A stretch of DNA of 64,000 nucleotides from Rhizobium mesosinicum (GCF_019511345.1 NZ_JAEUAK010000011.1:1-64000), one strand, 5' to 3'; shown: positions 7,531 through 16,951, counted from the first letter of the stretch. Notes: generated by a model not told the origin, from the sequence alone. Numbers and translations are program-made.

Positions 7531-9321
7531 GTGACGGCACTTATCGAGGATTACGCCCTTATCGGAGATTGCGAAACCGCAGCACTCGTGTCCAGAAACG
7601 GCTCGATCGACTGGCTCTGTTTTCCCCGCTTCGATTCTCCCGCCTGCTTTGCCGCCCTGCTCGGCACGGAGGATAACGGTTTCTGGTCGCTCTCGCCCTC
7701 GGGCGGGAAATACAGCGTCTCACGCCGCTATCGCCAAGACACGCTCATTCTCGAGACCGAGTTTCAGACCGAGACGGGCACCGCCGTTCTCACCGATTTC
7801 ATGCCGCTGCGCGATGGCACGAGCGATCTGATGCGCATCGTCGAAGGCAAGAGCGGCATCGTCGCCTTCGACATGGAGCTCAACCTTCGCTTCGATTACG
7901 GGCGAACCGTTCCCTGGGTCACGCATGGCGAAGACGGCGGCATCATCGCCATCGCCGGGCCAGACAGGCTGATGCTGAATTGCGCCGTTCCGCTGGAAGG
8001 CCGCGGGCTGAGCACGGTCGGCGCCTTCGAGGTTGCGGCGGGCGAGAGCCAGGTCTTCACCCTCACCTGGTCCCCCTCGCATCTGCCGCCGCCGGCCCGG
8101 CGGCAGGTGGAATATGCGCTGCCGGACACGGAGGAATTCTGGCAATCCTTCGCTGCCAAGTGCCCCAAGGTCGGCAAATGGACGGAGCAGGTCAAACGCT
8201 CCCTCATCACCCTGAAGGCGCTCACCTACATGCCGACCGGCGGCATCGTCGCGGCGGCCACGACTTCCCTGCCCGAAAAGATCGGCGGGCCGCGCAACTG
8301 GGACTATCGCTATTGCTGGCTGCGGGACGCGACGCTGACCCTGCTCGCTTTGATGAAGCTCGGCTATTACGATGAGGCCCACGCCTGGCGCAACTGGCTG
8401 CTGCGCGCCGTCGCCGGTTCGCCGGCGCAGATGCAGATCATGTATGGCGTCGCCGGCGAGCGCAATCTGCTGGAATGGCAGGTGCCCTGGCTGCCGGGCT
8501 ATGAAGGCTCGCTGCCCGTGCGCATCGGCAATGCCGCCGCCGAGCAGGTGCAGCTCGATGTTTATGGCGAGGTGGCCGACGCCATGCTGCAGGCGCGCAA
8601 GGGCGGCCTGCCGCCGCATCATCGCACGCGCGAACTGGCGACCGCCATCCTGCCCTTCCTCGCAAAGACCTGGGGACAGCCTGATGAGGGCATATGGGAG
8701 GTGCGCGGCCAGCGCCAGCATTTCACCTATTCCAAGGTCATGGCCTGGGTCGCCTTCGACCGCGCCGTCAAGATCGCCGAGGAGGACGGCGAGCTCGAAG
8801 CCGCCGCCCGCTGGCGCGCGCTCGCCGATCGCATCCATGCCGAGGTCTGCCGGAAGGCTTTCGATCCGGAGCTCGGCTGCTTCACCCAGGCTTACGGTTC
8901 CAAGGCGATGGATGCCAGCCTGCTGCATCTCGGCATGGTCGGATTCATCGCGCCGGACGATCCGCGCTATGTCGCGACCGTCGAGGCGGTGGAGCGCAAG
9001 CTGCGGCGCGACGGCCTGCTCTTGCGCTACGAGACGCAGGAGGTCGACGACGGCCTGCCATCAGGCGAAGGCGCCTTCCTCGCCTGCAGCTTCTGGCTCG
9101 TCGACGCCCTCATCATGATCGGCCGCCGCGACGATGCGCAGCACCTGTTCGAGCGGCTGCTGGCGATTTGCAACGATGTCGGACTGCTGGCGGAGGAATA
9201 TGATCCCGACGCCAAGCGCATGCTCGGGAATTTCCCGCAGGCGTTCAGCCATGTCGGATTGATCAACAGCGCGCTGAACCTTGCACGGGCGGAGGGGCCG
9301 GCGGATCAGCGCTCGGCGTGA
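7531..9321 (+). CDS. Glycoside hydrolase family 15 protein (glucoamylase/trehalase-like)
   Basis: A 596-residue soluble GH15 enzyme of usual length. The N-terminal beta-sandwich starts with the family sequence LIGDCETAALV and NGSIDWLCFPRFD. The (alpha/alpha)6 barrel carries GGPRNWDYRYCWLRD near residue 255 and two acidic segments expected to supply the catalytic pair, PDEGIWEVRG near 385 and LLAEEYDP near 555. There is no signal peptide, so it acts in the cytoplasm, probably on alpha-glucans or trehalose; bacterial members of this type include both glucoamylases and trehalases. The GTG start is supported by AGGAGG seven bases upstream. No sugar operon surrounds it. Confidence 0.9.
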   Translation: MTALIEDYALIGDCETAALVSRNGSIDWLCFPRFDSPACFAALLGTEDNGFWSLSPSGGKYSVSRRYRQDTLILETEFQTETGTAVLTDFMPLRDGTSDLMRIVEGKSGIVAFDMELNLRFDYGRTVPWVTHGEDGGIIAIAGPDRLMLNCAVPLEGRGLSTVGAFEVAAGESQVFTLTWSPSHLPPPARRQVEYALPDTEEFWQSFAAKCPKVGKWTEQVKRSLITLKALTYMPTGGIVAAATTSLPEKIGGPRNWDYRYCWLRDATLTLLALMKLGYYDEAHAWRNWLLRAVAGSPAQMQIMYGVAGERNLLEWQVPWLPGYEGSLPVRIGNAAAEQVQLDVYGEVADAMLQARKGGLPPHHRTRELATAILPFLAKTWGQPDEGIWEVRGQRQHFTYSKVMAWVAFDRAVKIAEEDGELEAAARWRALADRIHAEVCRKAFDPELGCFTQAYGSKAMDASLLHLGMVGFIAPDDPRYVATVEAVERKLRRDGLLLRYETQEVDDGLPSGEGAFLACSFWLVDALIMIGRRDDAQHLFERLLAICNDVGLLAEEYDPDAKRMLGNFPQAFSHVGLINSALNLARAEGPADQRSA

Positions 9322-9334
9322 TGGGTGTGGCAAA

Positions 9335-9476
9335 ACCCCTCCCCAACCCCTCCCCACAAGGGGGAGGGACTAACTTGGGGCGCCCTCCTTACCTCTTCCG
9401 AAACGTCTGACATGTGGAAGGCGGGGGCCGCAGTTTAAGCCCCTCCCCCTTGTGGGGAGAGGTTTGGGGCGGGGTC
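9335..9476. repeat. CCCCTCCCC-type inverted-repeat element, copy 1
   Basis: The left end reads AACCCCTCCCCAACCCC and the right end is its near reverse complement (GGTTTGGGGCGGGG-like); both ends carry a short GGGG-AGGG hairpin. The middle is a poorly conserved ~60-bp core. Copies 2 and 3 are at 20903 and 32111. It fills the gap between the GH15 gene and uvrB. Confidence 0.8.
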
Positions 9477-9598
9477 TTTTTGTTTCACGAGACGTTTCTT
9501 CAGAAATCCCACTATTCCAAAATCCGAACGATTCATTCGTTTCCCTTTTGTACTCTCAACCCCTTCCATTTCTACATGACAACAGCCATATTCCGCAC

Positions 9599-12571
9599 AT
9601 GGCAAAATCTCCGAAGAAATCCCCCGCCTCGACCGGTTTCGAGGAAGCCCCCCAATCGTCTTTCGAAGGCGCCCCCCTGTCCGGCTCCGTCGCCGATTGG
9701 GTGAAGCAGCTCGAGGCGGATGCGGAGGCCGCCGGCGTCGAAAGCCAGCGCGAAATCGCCTCCAAGGCGGGCAAGCACCGCAAGAAGGTGGAGAACGAGG
9801 CGCGCAAGCATACGGAGGCCGTCAGCGTCAACAAGAAGGCGACGGTGAGCAAGACGGCGCGCGGCGTTTCCATCGGCGGTTCGTCCGATCCGAAGATCCG
9901 TGCGGCCGCCGGCCTGAACCCGGTCGCGGGTCTCGATATCTCGCTGGAGGATGCCGGCAATCTGGCGCCCGGCGGCGTCACCGCCACGGTCGAGGCGCTG
10001 TCGAAGCTGATCGAGAGCGGCAACCCGCTGCACAAGAACGGCAAGATCTGGACGCCGCACCGCCCTGCCCGGCCGGATAAATCCGAAGGCGGCATCACCA
10101 TCCGCATGGCCTCGGAATACAAGCCCGCCGGCGACCAGCCGACGGCGATCCGCGATCTCGTCAGCGGGCTCGAGACCGGCGAGCGCAGCCAGGTTCTGCT
10201 TGGCGTCACCGGCTCCGGCAAGACCTTCACCATGGCCAAGGTGATCGAGGAAACGCAGCGCCCGGCCCTCATTCTGGCGCCGAACAAGACGCTGGCCGCC
10301 CAGCTCTATTCCGAATTCAAGAATTTCTTCCCCGACAATGCGGTGGAATATTTCGTTTCCTACTACGATTATTACCAGCCGGAAGCCTATGTGCCGCGCT
10401 CCGACACCTATATCGAGAAGGAAAGCTCCATCAACGAGCAGATCGACCGGATGCGCCACTCGGCGACGCGCTCTCTGCTCGAACGCGACGATTGCATCAT
10501 CGTCGCCTCCGTCTCCTGCATCTATGGTATCGGCTCGGTCGAAACCTATACGGCCATGGCCTTCCAGATGAATGTCGGTGACCGGCTGGACCAGCGCCAG
10601 CTGCTGGCCGACCTCGTGGCCCAGCAATACAAGCGCCGCGACATGGATTTCCAGCGCGGTTCCTTCCGCGTGCGCGGCGACACGATCGAGCTCTTCCCGG
10701 CCCACCTGGAAGATGCCGCCTGGCGCATCTCGATGTTCGGCGACGAGATCGACGCCATCACCGAATTCGACCCGCTGACGGGACAGAAGACCGGCGACCT
10801 GAAATCGGTAAAGATCTACGCCAACTCGCACTACGTGACGCCGCGCCCGACGCTGAACGCCGCCATCAAATCGATCAAGGAAGAGCTCAAGCTTCGCCTC
10901 GCCGAGCTGGAAAAGGCCGGCCGCCTGCTGGAGGCCCAGCGCCTGGAGCAGCGCACCCGCTACGACCTGGAAATGCTGGAAGCGACCGGCTCCTGCCAGG
11001 GCATCGAAAACTATTCGCGCTATCTCACCGGCCGCGACCCCGGCGACCCGCCGCCGACGCTCTTCGAATACGTGCCTGACAATGCCATCGTCTTCATCGA
11101 CGAGAGCCATGTCACCATTCCGCAGATCGGCGGCATGTATCGCGGCGACTTCCGGCGCAAGGCGACGCTCGCCGAATATGGCTTCCGCCTGCCCTCCTGC
11201 ATGGACAACCGCCCGCTGCGCTTCGAGGAATGGGACGCCATGCGCCCGGACACGATCGCCGTGTCGGCCACGCCGGGCAGCTGGGAGCTGGAGCAATCCG
11301 GCGGCGTCTTCGCCGAACAGGTCATCCGCCCGACGGGCCTCATCGACCCGCCCGTCGAGGTGCGCTCCGCGCGCAGCCAGGTGGACGACGTGCTCGGCGA
11401 AATCCGCGAGACGGCCGCCAAGGGCTACCGCACCCTCTGCACCGTGCTGACCAAGCGCATGGCCGAGGACCTGACGGAATATCTGCATGAACAGGGCGTG
11501 CGCGTGCGCTACATGCACTCGGATATCGACACGCTGGAGCGTATCGAGATCATCCGCGACCTGCGCCTCGGCGCCTTCGACGTGCTGGTCGGCATCAACC
11601 TCTTGCGCGAGGGCCTGGATATTCCCGAATGCGGCTTCGTCGCCATTCTCGATGCCGACAAGGAAGGCTTCCTGCGCTCCGAAACATCGCTGATCCAGAC
11701 CATCGGCCGCGCCGCCCGTAACGTCGACGGCAAGGTCATCCTCTATGCCGACAACATTACCGGCTCCATGCAGCGCGCCATGGACGAAACGGCGCGGCGC
11801 CGCGAAAAGCAGATGGCCTACAATATCGAGCACGGCATCACGCCCGAAAGCGTCAAGGCCAAGATCTCCGATATCCTCGACTCGGTCTACGAGCGCGACC
11901 ACGTCCGCGCCGATATCTCCGGCGCCTCCGGCAAGGGCTTCGCCGATGGCGGCAACCTCGTCGGCAACAACCTGCAGGCCCATCTCAACGCGCTGGAAAA
12001 GAGCATGCGCGACGCCGCAGCCGACCTCGACTTCGAAAAGGCCGCCCGCCTGCGCGACGAAATCAAACGCCTCAAGGCCGTCGAACTCGCCGCCATGGAC
12101 GACCCGCTGGCCCGCGAGGAAGCCAAGTCGATGGAAGGCAAGAGCCGCAGCGGCTCCTCCCCTTCTCCCCAGCGGGGGTCCGAAGGACGGGTCGAGACCA
12201 GTGGCTCGACCCCGGGTGGTGCCCGCAGGGCGGATGAGGGGGCCACGCCCACCTACTTCACCAAACCCCACCTCGACGACATGGGCCGCCACGTCGCCAC
12301 TCCCGCCGACGGCAAGAGCCTCTTCCGCCGCAACACGCTGGACGAGATGACGGTGGGCCGGACGGAAAAGCCGGTGACCGGGCATGTGCCGGAAAAGCCG
12401 GAAGCCGCCAAGGGCACGAAGCGGTTTTCGCCGTTGCTTGAAGGCCAGCCGGAACGCGACGACGTGCGCCCGCTGGTGCGCGGCACGACGGGTGTCGGGA
12501 GTTATGAGGACCCGGGCGAGCAGAAGCGCAAGGGGCGGACGAAGGGCAAGACCGGGCGGCCGGGGCGGTAA
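9599..12571 (+). CDS. uvrB: Excinuclease ABC subunit UvrB with long N-terminal extension
   Basis: The damage-verifying helicase of nucleotide excision repair, 990 residues. E. coli UvrB is about 670; rhizobial UvrB proteins are known to carry an extra ~170-residue N-terminal part, as here (Lys/Glu-rich, residues 1-175). Walker A GVTGSGKT is near residue 202, the beta-hairpin YYDYYQPEAYVP near 258, the helicase motif DESH near 502, motif VI QTIGRAARN near 705, and the UVR (UvrC-binding) motif DLDFEKAARLRDEIK near 810. Residues ~853-882 are encoded by a palindromic repeat inserted in frame. The tail after it (YFTKPHLDDMGRH...) is coding-like. ATG at 9599 lacks a strong ribosome site. Confidence 0.97.
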   Translation: MAKSPKKSPASTGFEEAPQSSFEGAPLSGSVADWVKQLEADAEAAGVESQREIASKAGKHRKKVENEARKHTEAVSVNKKATVSKTARGVSIGGSSDPKIRAAAGLNPVAGLDISLEDAGNLAPGGVTATVEALSKLIESGNPLHKNGKIWTPHRPARPDKSEGGITIRMASEYKPAGDQPTAIRDLVSGLETGERSQVLLGVTGSGKTFTMAKVIEETQRPALILAPNKTLAAQLYSEFKNFFPDNAVEYFVSYYDYYQPEAYVPRSDTYIEKESSINEQIDRMRHSATRSLLERDDCIIVASVSCIYGIGSVETYTAMAFQMNVGDRLDQRQLLADLVAQQYKRRDMDFQRGSFRVRGDTIELFPAHLEDAAWRISMFGDEIDAITEFDPLTGQKTGDLKSVKIYANSHYVTPRPTLNAAIKSIKEELKLRLAELEKAGRLLEAQRLEQRTRYDLEMLEATGSCQGIENYSRYLTGRDPGDPPPTLFEYVPDNAIVFIDESHVTIPQIGGMYRGDFRRKATLAEYGFRLPSCMDNRPLRFEEWDAMRPDTIAVSATPGSWELEQSGGVFAEQVIRPTGLIDPPVEVRSARSQVDDVLGEIRETAAKGYRTLCTVLTKRMAEDLTEYLHEQGVRVRYMHSDIDTLERIEIIRDLRLGAFDVLVGINLLREGLDIPECGFVAILDADKEGFLRSETSLIQTIGRAARNVDGKVILYADNITGSMQRAMDETARRREKQMAYNIEHGITPESVKAKISDILDSVYERDHVRADISGASGKGFADGGNLVGNNLQAHLNALEKSMRDAAADLDFEKAARLRDEIKRLKAVELAAMDDPLAREEAKSMEGKSRSGSSPSPQRGSEGRVETSGSTPGGARRADEGATPTYFTKPHLDDMGRHVATPADGKSLFRRNTLDEMTVGRTEKPVTGHVPEKPEAAKGTKRFSPLLEGQPERDDVRPLVRGTTGVGSYEDPGEQKRKGRTKGKTGRPGR
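12158..12244. repeat. Palindromic intergenic-type repeat inside uvrB
   Basis: The sequence begins CCTTCTCCCCAGCGGGG, contains an internal 8-bp stem (GGGTCGAG...CTCGACCC) and ends GGCGGATGAGGGGGCC. The same ends occur in the intergenic element at 48656-48790, and the TGAGGGGGC end also at 20084. Here it lies wholly inside the uvrB reading frame and keeps it open, adding about 30 Gly/Ser/Arg-rich residues between the UVR motif and the C-terminal tail. Confidence 0.8.
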
Positions 12572-12616
12572 TGAGGGCGTTTCTTTTGCCGCCTATAAAG
12601 CTCAAAGGAAGCCGCT

Positions 12617-12730
12617 ATGTCCGACGCCGTCGTGCCTACGTCCCCGCCGCCGCCCTGGAGACGGCGGATACGACCGAAGAGCAGGTTCCGGCTATGGCGG
12701 TGTGTTGAGGCGCCGATACGGAAGATCTGA
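12617..12730 (+). CDS. Doubtful 37-residue ORF after uvrB
   Basis: A short frame in the gap between uvrB and the cyclase gene, with AAAGGAAG before its ATG. The product is Pro- and Arg-rich with no known domain. Apart from the ribosome site there is nothing to separate it from chance. Confidence 0.15.
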   Translation: MSDAVVPTSPPPPWRRRIRPKSRFRLWRCVEAPIRKI

Positions 12731-12773
12731 GCGCATAATACCGGCCAGTTTTAATATTTCTCAAAAGGGAGAT

Positions 12774-13685
12774 TTAACCCCTTGATTTCTGATCGATAAT
12801 TTTCGGCAAATTGAGATCATTAAGAGCTTTGCCGACCACCTCAATTGCCTGCACCATCTTTTCTAATTCCGCCGGCCCAGGCCCATCCTCGGGCATTACT
12901 GGTAACGGGAACATGCCTGATATCGCGCTCATGGCATTTCTTGCACGCGTCGACATCGCGATGTCGGCTGGCGGATTTCCATTTAAGTAATCCAAACTAC
13001 TATCGATATACTGATAAATATTTATTTTCCCATTCTTGATCCGTACGTCGGGATGAAGAACAAATTTCTCATCTAAATGGGAATCTCCCACCAGATCAAT
13101 TATATTCGTATAAGCCTCTTCTGTGAAAAGTATTTGCCCTCCGTCTGCCTCCGCCATCACTCTTGCCGCGAGATTCATAGCGTTTCCCGCAACGTTGTAA
13201 TTTTTGTTCACATCACGATATATGATCGCCTTACCGTCAGAAATTCCGACAGCAAGTTTAAAGTTGGCGTGACAATTACACCAGCCCTGCTGCTCGAACT
13301 TGGCGCAGGGCGTTGCCTGATTTCTGGCTTCAGTCGCAGATAGCAAGCTTTTGGCGAAATTCAAATGAACGTCATGCAATCCCTCAAACGGAAAGCAAAT
13401 TGCAGCTCCGTCCCCAGAGGGGATGAAGATAATATCTTCCTTGAAATTTACTCCATTAGCTTCGGCGTAGGTCAAATATAGTCTGGCAACGTCAGCCCTT
13501 GCTTCTTCAAGAACTGTCATAAAGTTTTCTACAACTTGCGCCTGCGTAAGGGAACGTCGGCGTGAATAAGATACAACATCGACAAAAACAATTTTTAGAT
13601 TTGCCGAATTGTGACGATCTTTGATTATGCCATCTAGCAATTTTGATCCCATGCCATCCCCCGCTTCCTTACTATTTCTACTCAC
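12774..13685 (-). CDS. Lone class III adenylate/guanylate cyclase-like protein
   Basis: A 303-residue protein with a class III nucleotide cyclase domain at residues 30-200 and no membrane or receiver part. The two metal-binding Asp are present (VFVDVVSYS, Asp36; PSGDGAA, Asp92), as are the transition-state Asn171 and Arg175 in AMNLAARV. At the position where adenylyl cyclases have the base-contacting Asp (usually GDxVN) it has Asn (AGNAMN, Asn168), so the base may not be adenine. A Cys-rich insert (CAKF, CNCH) precedes LAVGISDG. The gene is visibly AT-rich and probably acquired. Pycsar defence uses such cyclases, but no effector gene is adjacent. An in-frame ATG at 13652 is an alternative start. 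Fold clear; product and role unknown. Confidence 0.8.
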   Translation of the reverse strand: MSRNSKEAGDGMGSKLLDGIIKDRHNSANLKIVFVDVVSYSRRRSLTQAQVVENFMTVLEEARADVARLYLTYAEANGVNFKEDIIFIPSGDGAAICFPFEGLHDVHLNFAKSLLSATEARNQATPCAKFEQQGWCNCHANFKLAVGISDGKAIIYRDVNKNYNVAGNAMNLAARVMAEADGGQILFTEEAYTNIIDLVGDSHLDEKFVLHPDVRIKNGKINIYQYIDSSLDYLNGNPPADIAMSTRARNAMSAISGMFPLPVMPEDGPGPAELEKMVQAIEVVGKALNDLNLPKIIDQKSRG

Positions 13686-13976
13686 AGTGGCGATAGAAGG
13701 TCAACGCTACCCATGACCAAATTTCGGATGTTTCGACTATTGTCCGCTTCATTATCAGGGTTTCCAACACCCGTCCGCTACGTGGACAAATGAAGAGCAG
13801 GGCCAGCTACGACAGCCCCTCCACCGCTCATCCCCGCCAATCACGCCCCCTCCCGACCGCAGTGAAAACTCGTGACAAGAAGTGAGCAAAATCCCTGAAT
13901 TGTGGCAGGTATTCACCAGATTCGATGAACATATCCTGATGGCGGCTACACAGGGCCGTCTTATAGGAAAAGTACC

Positions 13977-14324
13977 ATGTCTATGCTTCGTAAGATCGCA
14001 GCAACCGGTCTTGTCTCCCTGACCCTCACAATTGGCTCCATTGCAACAGTAACGCCCGCGCTGGCGCATGGCGGAGGAGGTCACGGGGGCGAGAGCCATG
14101 GCGGAGGAGGCGAACACATGGGAGGAATGGGAATGGGCCACTTCGCCGAAAATCGCGGCGGGGGCTTTTTTGGTCGCGACAACTTCGGCCGCGACCGCTT
14201 CGATGGACGGTTCAGAGATCGCGACGCCGTTCTGTTCGGGAGCAATGACGACTACGACCGCTGCCAGTGGCAATGGATGGCGGCGCCTGACGGGCGTACG
14301 GTCAGGGGCGAAGTATGCTACTGA
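13977..14324 (+). CDS. Secreted Gly/His-rich hypothetical protein
   Basis: 115 residues. A signal peptide with cleavage after PALA covers residues ~1-30. The mature part starts with a Gly/His stretch (HGGGGHGGESHGGGG) and a Met-Gly run, then an Asp/Arg/Phe-rich stretch (FGRDNFGRDRFDG), and ends with two Cys. The His-rich part could bind metal, which is inference. AGGAAAAG precedes the ATG. No known family. Confidence 0.7.
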   Translation: MSMLRKIAATGLVSLTLTIGSIATVTPALAHGGGGHGGESHGGGGEHMGGMGMGHFAENRGGGFFGRDNFGRDRFDGRFRDRDAVLFGSNDDYDRCQWQWMAAPDGRTVRGEVCY

Positions 14325-14599
14325 CCCAAGGGAAGCGGAAGGTCTGGCCAGCGAGCCGATGACCGGCCCAAACCGGCAACCGGCACTCGGACGAACCTGA
14401 CCCGATCTCCGCAGCTTGCCGCAGCTTTTCCTCCTGAAGCGCTGCGGCAAGATCATCGCTGCTGACAGGAACTGTCAGCACGCCTCCCGCACAATACCGG
14501 CGCCGCAACCATGCGAACAAAGCGCGCGGCAAAAATGTCCGGCCATGCCGAGGGAAGCGCCGGGCGTCCATCCAGACCGCACCGGAGGAACGCCCCGAA
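14325..14599. other. Intergenic gap with an 11-bp perfect stem
   Basis: No gene is supported here. An inverted repeat CTTGCCGCAGC / GCTGCGGCAAG (14415-14425 and 14441-14451, 15-nt loop) could fold in RNA; it has no T-run, so it is not a standard terminator. Confidence 0.4.
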
Positions 14600-15775
14600 A
14601 TGAAGCCCCATCACCGCATCTTCTTCATCCAGTTTGCCGTCGCCGTCTCGCTCGGCGCGCTGGTTTCGCGCCTGCCCGATCTGCAGCGCAAGTTCGGCGT
14701 CAGCGAAAGCGAGCTTGGCTTGCTGCTGGCTGTGATGTCGACAGGCGTGCTGTTCGGGCTGACATTTTCGGTGCGTTTCATCGAGAGGCTCGGGGCGCGC
14801 AGGATGGCCTTCATCACCGTGTTCGGCGCGTCGTTCTTGTTCGCGCTCATTCCCTTCGTGTCCTCAGCGCTGACGGCGCTGCCGTTGTTCTTCATTGCCG
14901 GGCTGTTCACAGGCGCCTTTGAGGTCAATGCAAATATCGAAACCGATCGTCACGAGGCGCTGCTCGGCTACCGGATCATGAGCCGGGCGCACGGCATGTG
15001 GAGCCTCGGCTTCTTCGTCACTGCTTTCATTGCCGCGGGCCTGCGCCAGGCCGGCGTCTCCATCGAGCTCCACAGCGTGCTCGTCCTCCTGACCGTCCTG
15101 ATTTCAGGCTCGATCGTCTTTTCCGGCATCAGGAGCGCGCCGCCGCGCAAGGGTACGGAGACGGAAAAGACGCCGCTCGTCGCCTTTCCCACGGCCGGGC
15201 TGCTGCCTCTTTGCCTGATCGGCGCCGCGCCGCTTCTGGCGGAAGGGGCGAGTGTGGACTGGTCGGCGATCTATATGCGCGACGTCTTTGCGGCCGCCCC
15301 TTTCGTCGGCGGGCTCAGCGTCACGCTCTTCTCGCTCTGCATCGCGATCGGCCGGCTGGGCATGGACCCGATCGTCGACAGATTCAATCCGCGCCCGGTG
15401 GCGCTGACGCTGCTGGCGATCGCCGCGGTCGGCCTCGTCCTGGTCGCAACCGCCATGCATCCCCTGATCGCGCTCATCGGTTTCGGGCTGACAGGGATAG
15501 GCTGCTCTTCGGTCTATCCGCTGGCGATCTCTGCGGCCGCCCGGCGCACGGACCGCGCGGCCTCCGTCAATGTCGCAGCGCTCGGACAGACGACGTTCCT
15601 CGTCTTCTTCGCCGGGCCGCCGCTGCTCGGCTTCATCGCCGAACATTTCGGCATTCGCTTCTCCTATTGGGCGGTCGTGCCGGTCATCCTTGCAGCCCTT
15701 CTGGTCAGCCGGGCGCTAGCGGCACCCGCCGCTTCGATCGCCGGTGAACCGGAACCCGTGCAGGCGCGTGGCTAG
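14600..15775 (+). CDS. MFS transporter, YbjJ-like
   Basis: A 391-residue inner-membrane carrier with about 12 hydrophobic segments. Sequence features resemble the YbjJ branch of the major facilitator family: a start-proximal VSRLPDLQ, a conserved region FEVNANIETDRHE, and GYRIMSRAHGMWSLGFF. GGAGGA lies before the ATG. The substrate is unknown. A small acetyltransferase follows 49 bases later on the same strand and may be co-transcribed. Confidence 0.87.
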   Translation: MKPHHRIFFIQFAVAVSLGALVSRLPDLQRKFGVSESELGLLLAVMSTGVLFGLTFSVRFIERLGARRMAFITVFGASFLFALIPFVSSALTALPLFFIAGLFTGAFEVNANIETDRHEALLGYRIMSRAHGMWSLGFFVTAFIAAGLRQAGVSIELHSVLVLLTVLISGSIVFSGIRSAPPRKGTETEKTPLVAFPTAGLLPLCLIGAAPLLAEGASVDWSAIYMRDVFAAAPFVGGLSVTLFSLCIAIGRLGMDPIVDRFNPRPVALTLLAIAAVGLVLVATAMHPLIALIGFGLTGIGCSSVYPLAISAAARRTDRAASVNVAALGQTTFLVFFAGPPLLGFIAEHFGIRFSYWAVVPVILAALLVSRALAAPAASIAGEPEPVQARG

Positions 15776-15824
15776 ACCACCATATCTGCTGTAGCCTTTT
15801 AGGAATCAGCCCCGGAAATCATCC

Positions 15825-16211
15825 ATGCCAGACATCCGCATCGATCCCTTCCCCTCGCCCGACGAATTCGCCGCGCTATGGGCCGCCGCCTGGGATGGCG
15901 CCGAGGCACCGGATTTCGCCCGCATTCTGCCGCGCAGCCTCGTCCATCTCGGCGCCTACCACGAGGGCCGGCTGGTCGGCTTCGTCAATGTCGCCTGGGA
16001 TGGCGGCGTCCATGCCTTCCTCCTCGATACCACGGTTCACCCGGATCTGCGCCAGCAGGGCATTGCTACACAGCTGGTGATGGAGGCGACGCGGATCGCG
16101 CGGGAGCGCGGGGCAGAATGGCTGCATGTCGATTTCGAGCCGCATCTGACCGGCTTTTACCGCGCCTGTGGTTTCAGGCCCACAGAGGCCGGGCTGATCC
16201 GGCTGACCTAG
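15825..16211 (+). CDS. GNAT family N-acetyltransferase
   Basis: 128 residues, the size of a single GNAT domain. The acetyl-CoA loop follows the strand VHPDLRQQGIATQLV (motif A, Q/RxxGxA form), and the C-terminal strand FYRACGFRPTEAGL is typical. The acceptor is not known. It follows the MFS gene and is convergent with the exonuclease gene, which ends eight bases away. Confidence 0.88.
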   Translation: MPDIRIDPFPSPDEFAALWAAAWDGAEAPDFARILPRSLVHLGAYHEGRLVGFVNVAWDGGVHAFLLDTTVHPDLRQQGIATQLVMEATRIARERGAEWLHVDFEPHLTGFYRACGFRPTEAGLIRLT

Positions 16212-16219
16212 AGCTGTGT

Positions 16220-16828
16220 CTACGACAGAAGCGGCCGATAGCCACCGCCGGGTTCGCGCCGGGTCAGGAAGAAATGCAGGAGATTGGCATAGCCGCGGGC
16301 ATCGTCGATGGCACGGTGCGTATGTTCGATATTGCCGAGCCATTCGCGTGGATAATGGGCGATATCGCATTCCCAGGGGCTGCGCCCCGTCGCACCCGCC
16401 ACCAGCGACAGGATGCAGAGCGGCGGATGGCGAAACAGCCGGTCGCCGATCCACGGCCCTTCGAACAGCGGCCGGCCGGTAAAACGCTTCAGGTAATGAT
16501 CGAGCCAGGGACCGTCGAGCGCCACGGGATGGGCGGCGAAGATCGGCTCGGCCTTGAAGGCTTTCACCCAGGCGACGAAGCGGGCCATGACCTCGGCCGC
16601 AGCGTCAGGGTCCTCGGTCGCGGCTGCAAAGGCTTGCGGATGGGCCTGCCAGAAGGCAGTCGTCACCGGGTCGCGCCCCGCGCCCTCCAGCGGCTGCAGC
16701 ACGGCCTCGAACTCGCCAAGCATCTGCCCGGCCTCGGAAACGGCGACGGAGGCGAAAGACAGCATCGAATGGGCGCCCGGTATCGGGCCATCGAATTCGC
16801 AATCGGTGACGATGTAGATATGCGGCAC
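16220..16828 (-). CDS. DnaQ-like 3'-5' exonuclease (DEDDh), RNase T-like
   Basis: About 202 residues. The first catalytic motif is TDCEFDGP at residues 7-14 (Asp and Glu), the second Asp is in FAAHPVALDGPW, and the last motif HRAIDDARGYANLL supplies His and Asp, so the DEDDh set is complete. Members degrade RNA or DNA 3' ends. I chose the GTG at 16828 because the frame further upstream runs into a repeat element and is not protein-like. The left end of that element (16952) is only ~120 bases away, so the promoter may lie next to or within it. Confidence 0.8.
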   Translation of the reverse strand: MPHIYIVTDCEFDGPIPGAHSMLSFASVAVSEAGQMLGEFEAVLQPLEGAGRDPVTTAFWQAHPQAFAAATEDPDAAAEVMARFVAWVKAFKAEPIFAAHPVALDGPWLDHYLKRFTGRPLFEGPWIGDRLFRHPPLCILSLVAGATGRSPWECDIAHYPREWLGNIEHTHRAIDDARGYANLLHFFLTRREPGGGYRPLLS

Positions 16829-16951
16829 GCGCAGTGTGCTCCCAGAAGTGTTTGGTGTTGGCGAGCATAGCGGGATATTTGCTGGTTGCCATGGGGGTGC
16901 GTGGTCTGTCGAACCAGTAACGTGGGACTGAGGTCGGAACTCCCTCTCCTC

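Noticed and set aside
9572..12385. A 937-codon open frame antisense to uvrB
   Set aside because: It mirrors uvrB in a high-GC genome; the product is Ala/Arg/Gly/Asp-rich without domains, and uvrB is certain.
12774..13685. A complete Pycsar or CBASS locus
   Set aside because: Only the cyclase is present; neither neighbour is a TM, TIR or other effector protein, so a full system is not supported here.
13755..14456. 233-codon minus-strand frame opposite the Gly/His-rich secreted gene
   Set aside because: No ribosome site or domain; the plus-strand gene has a clear signal peptide.
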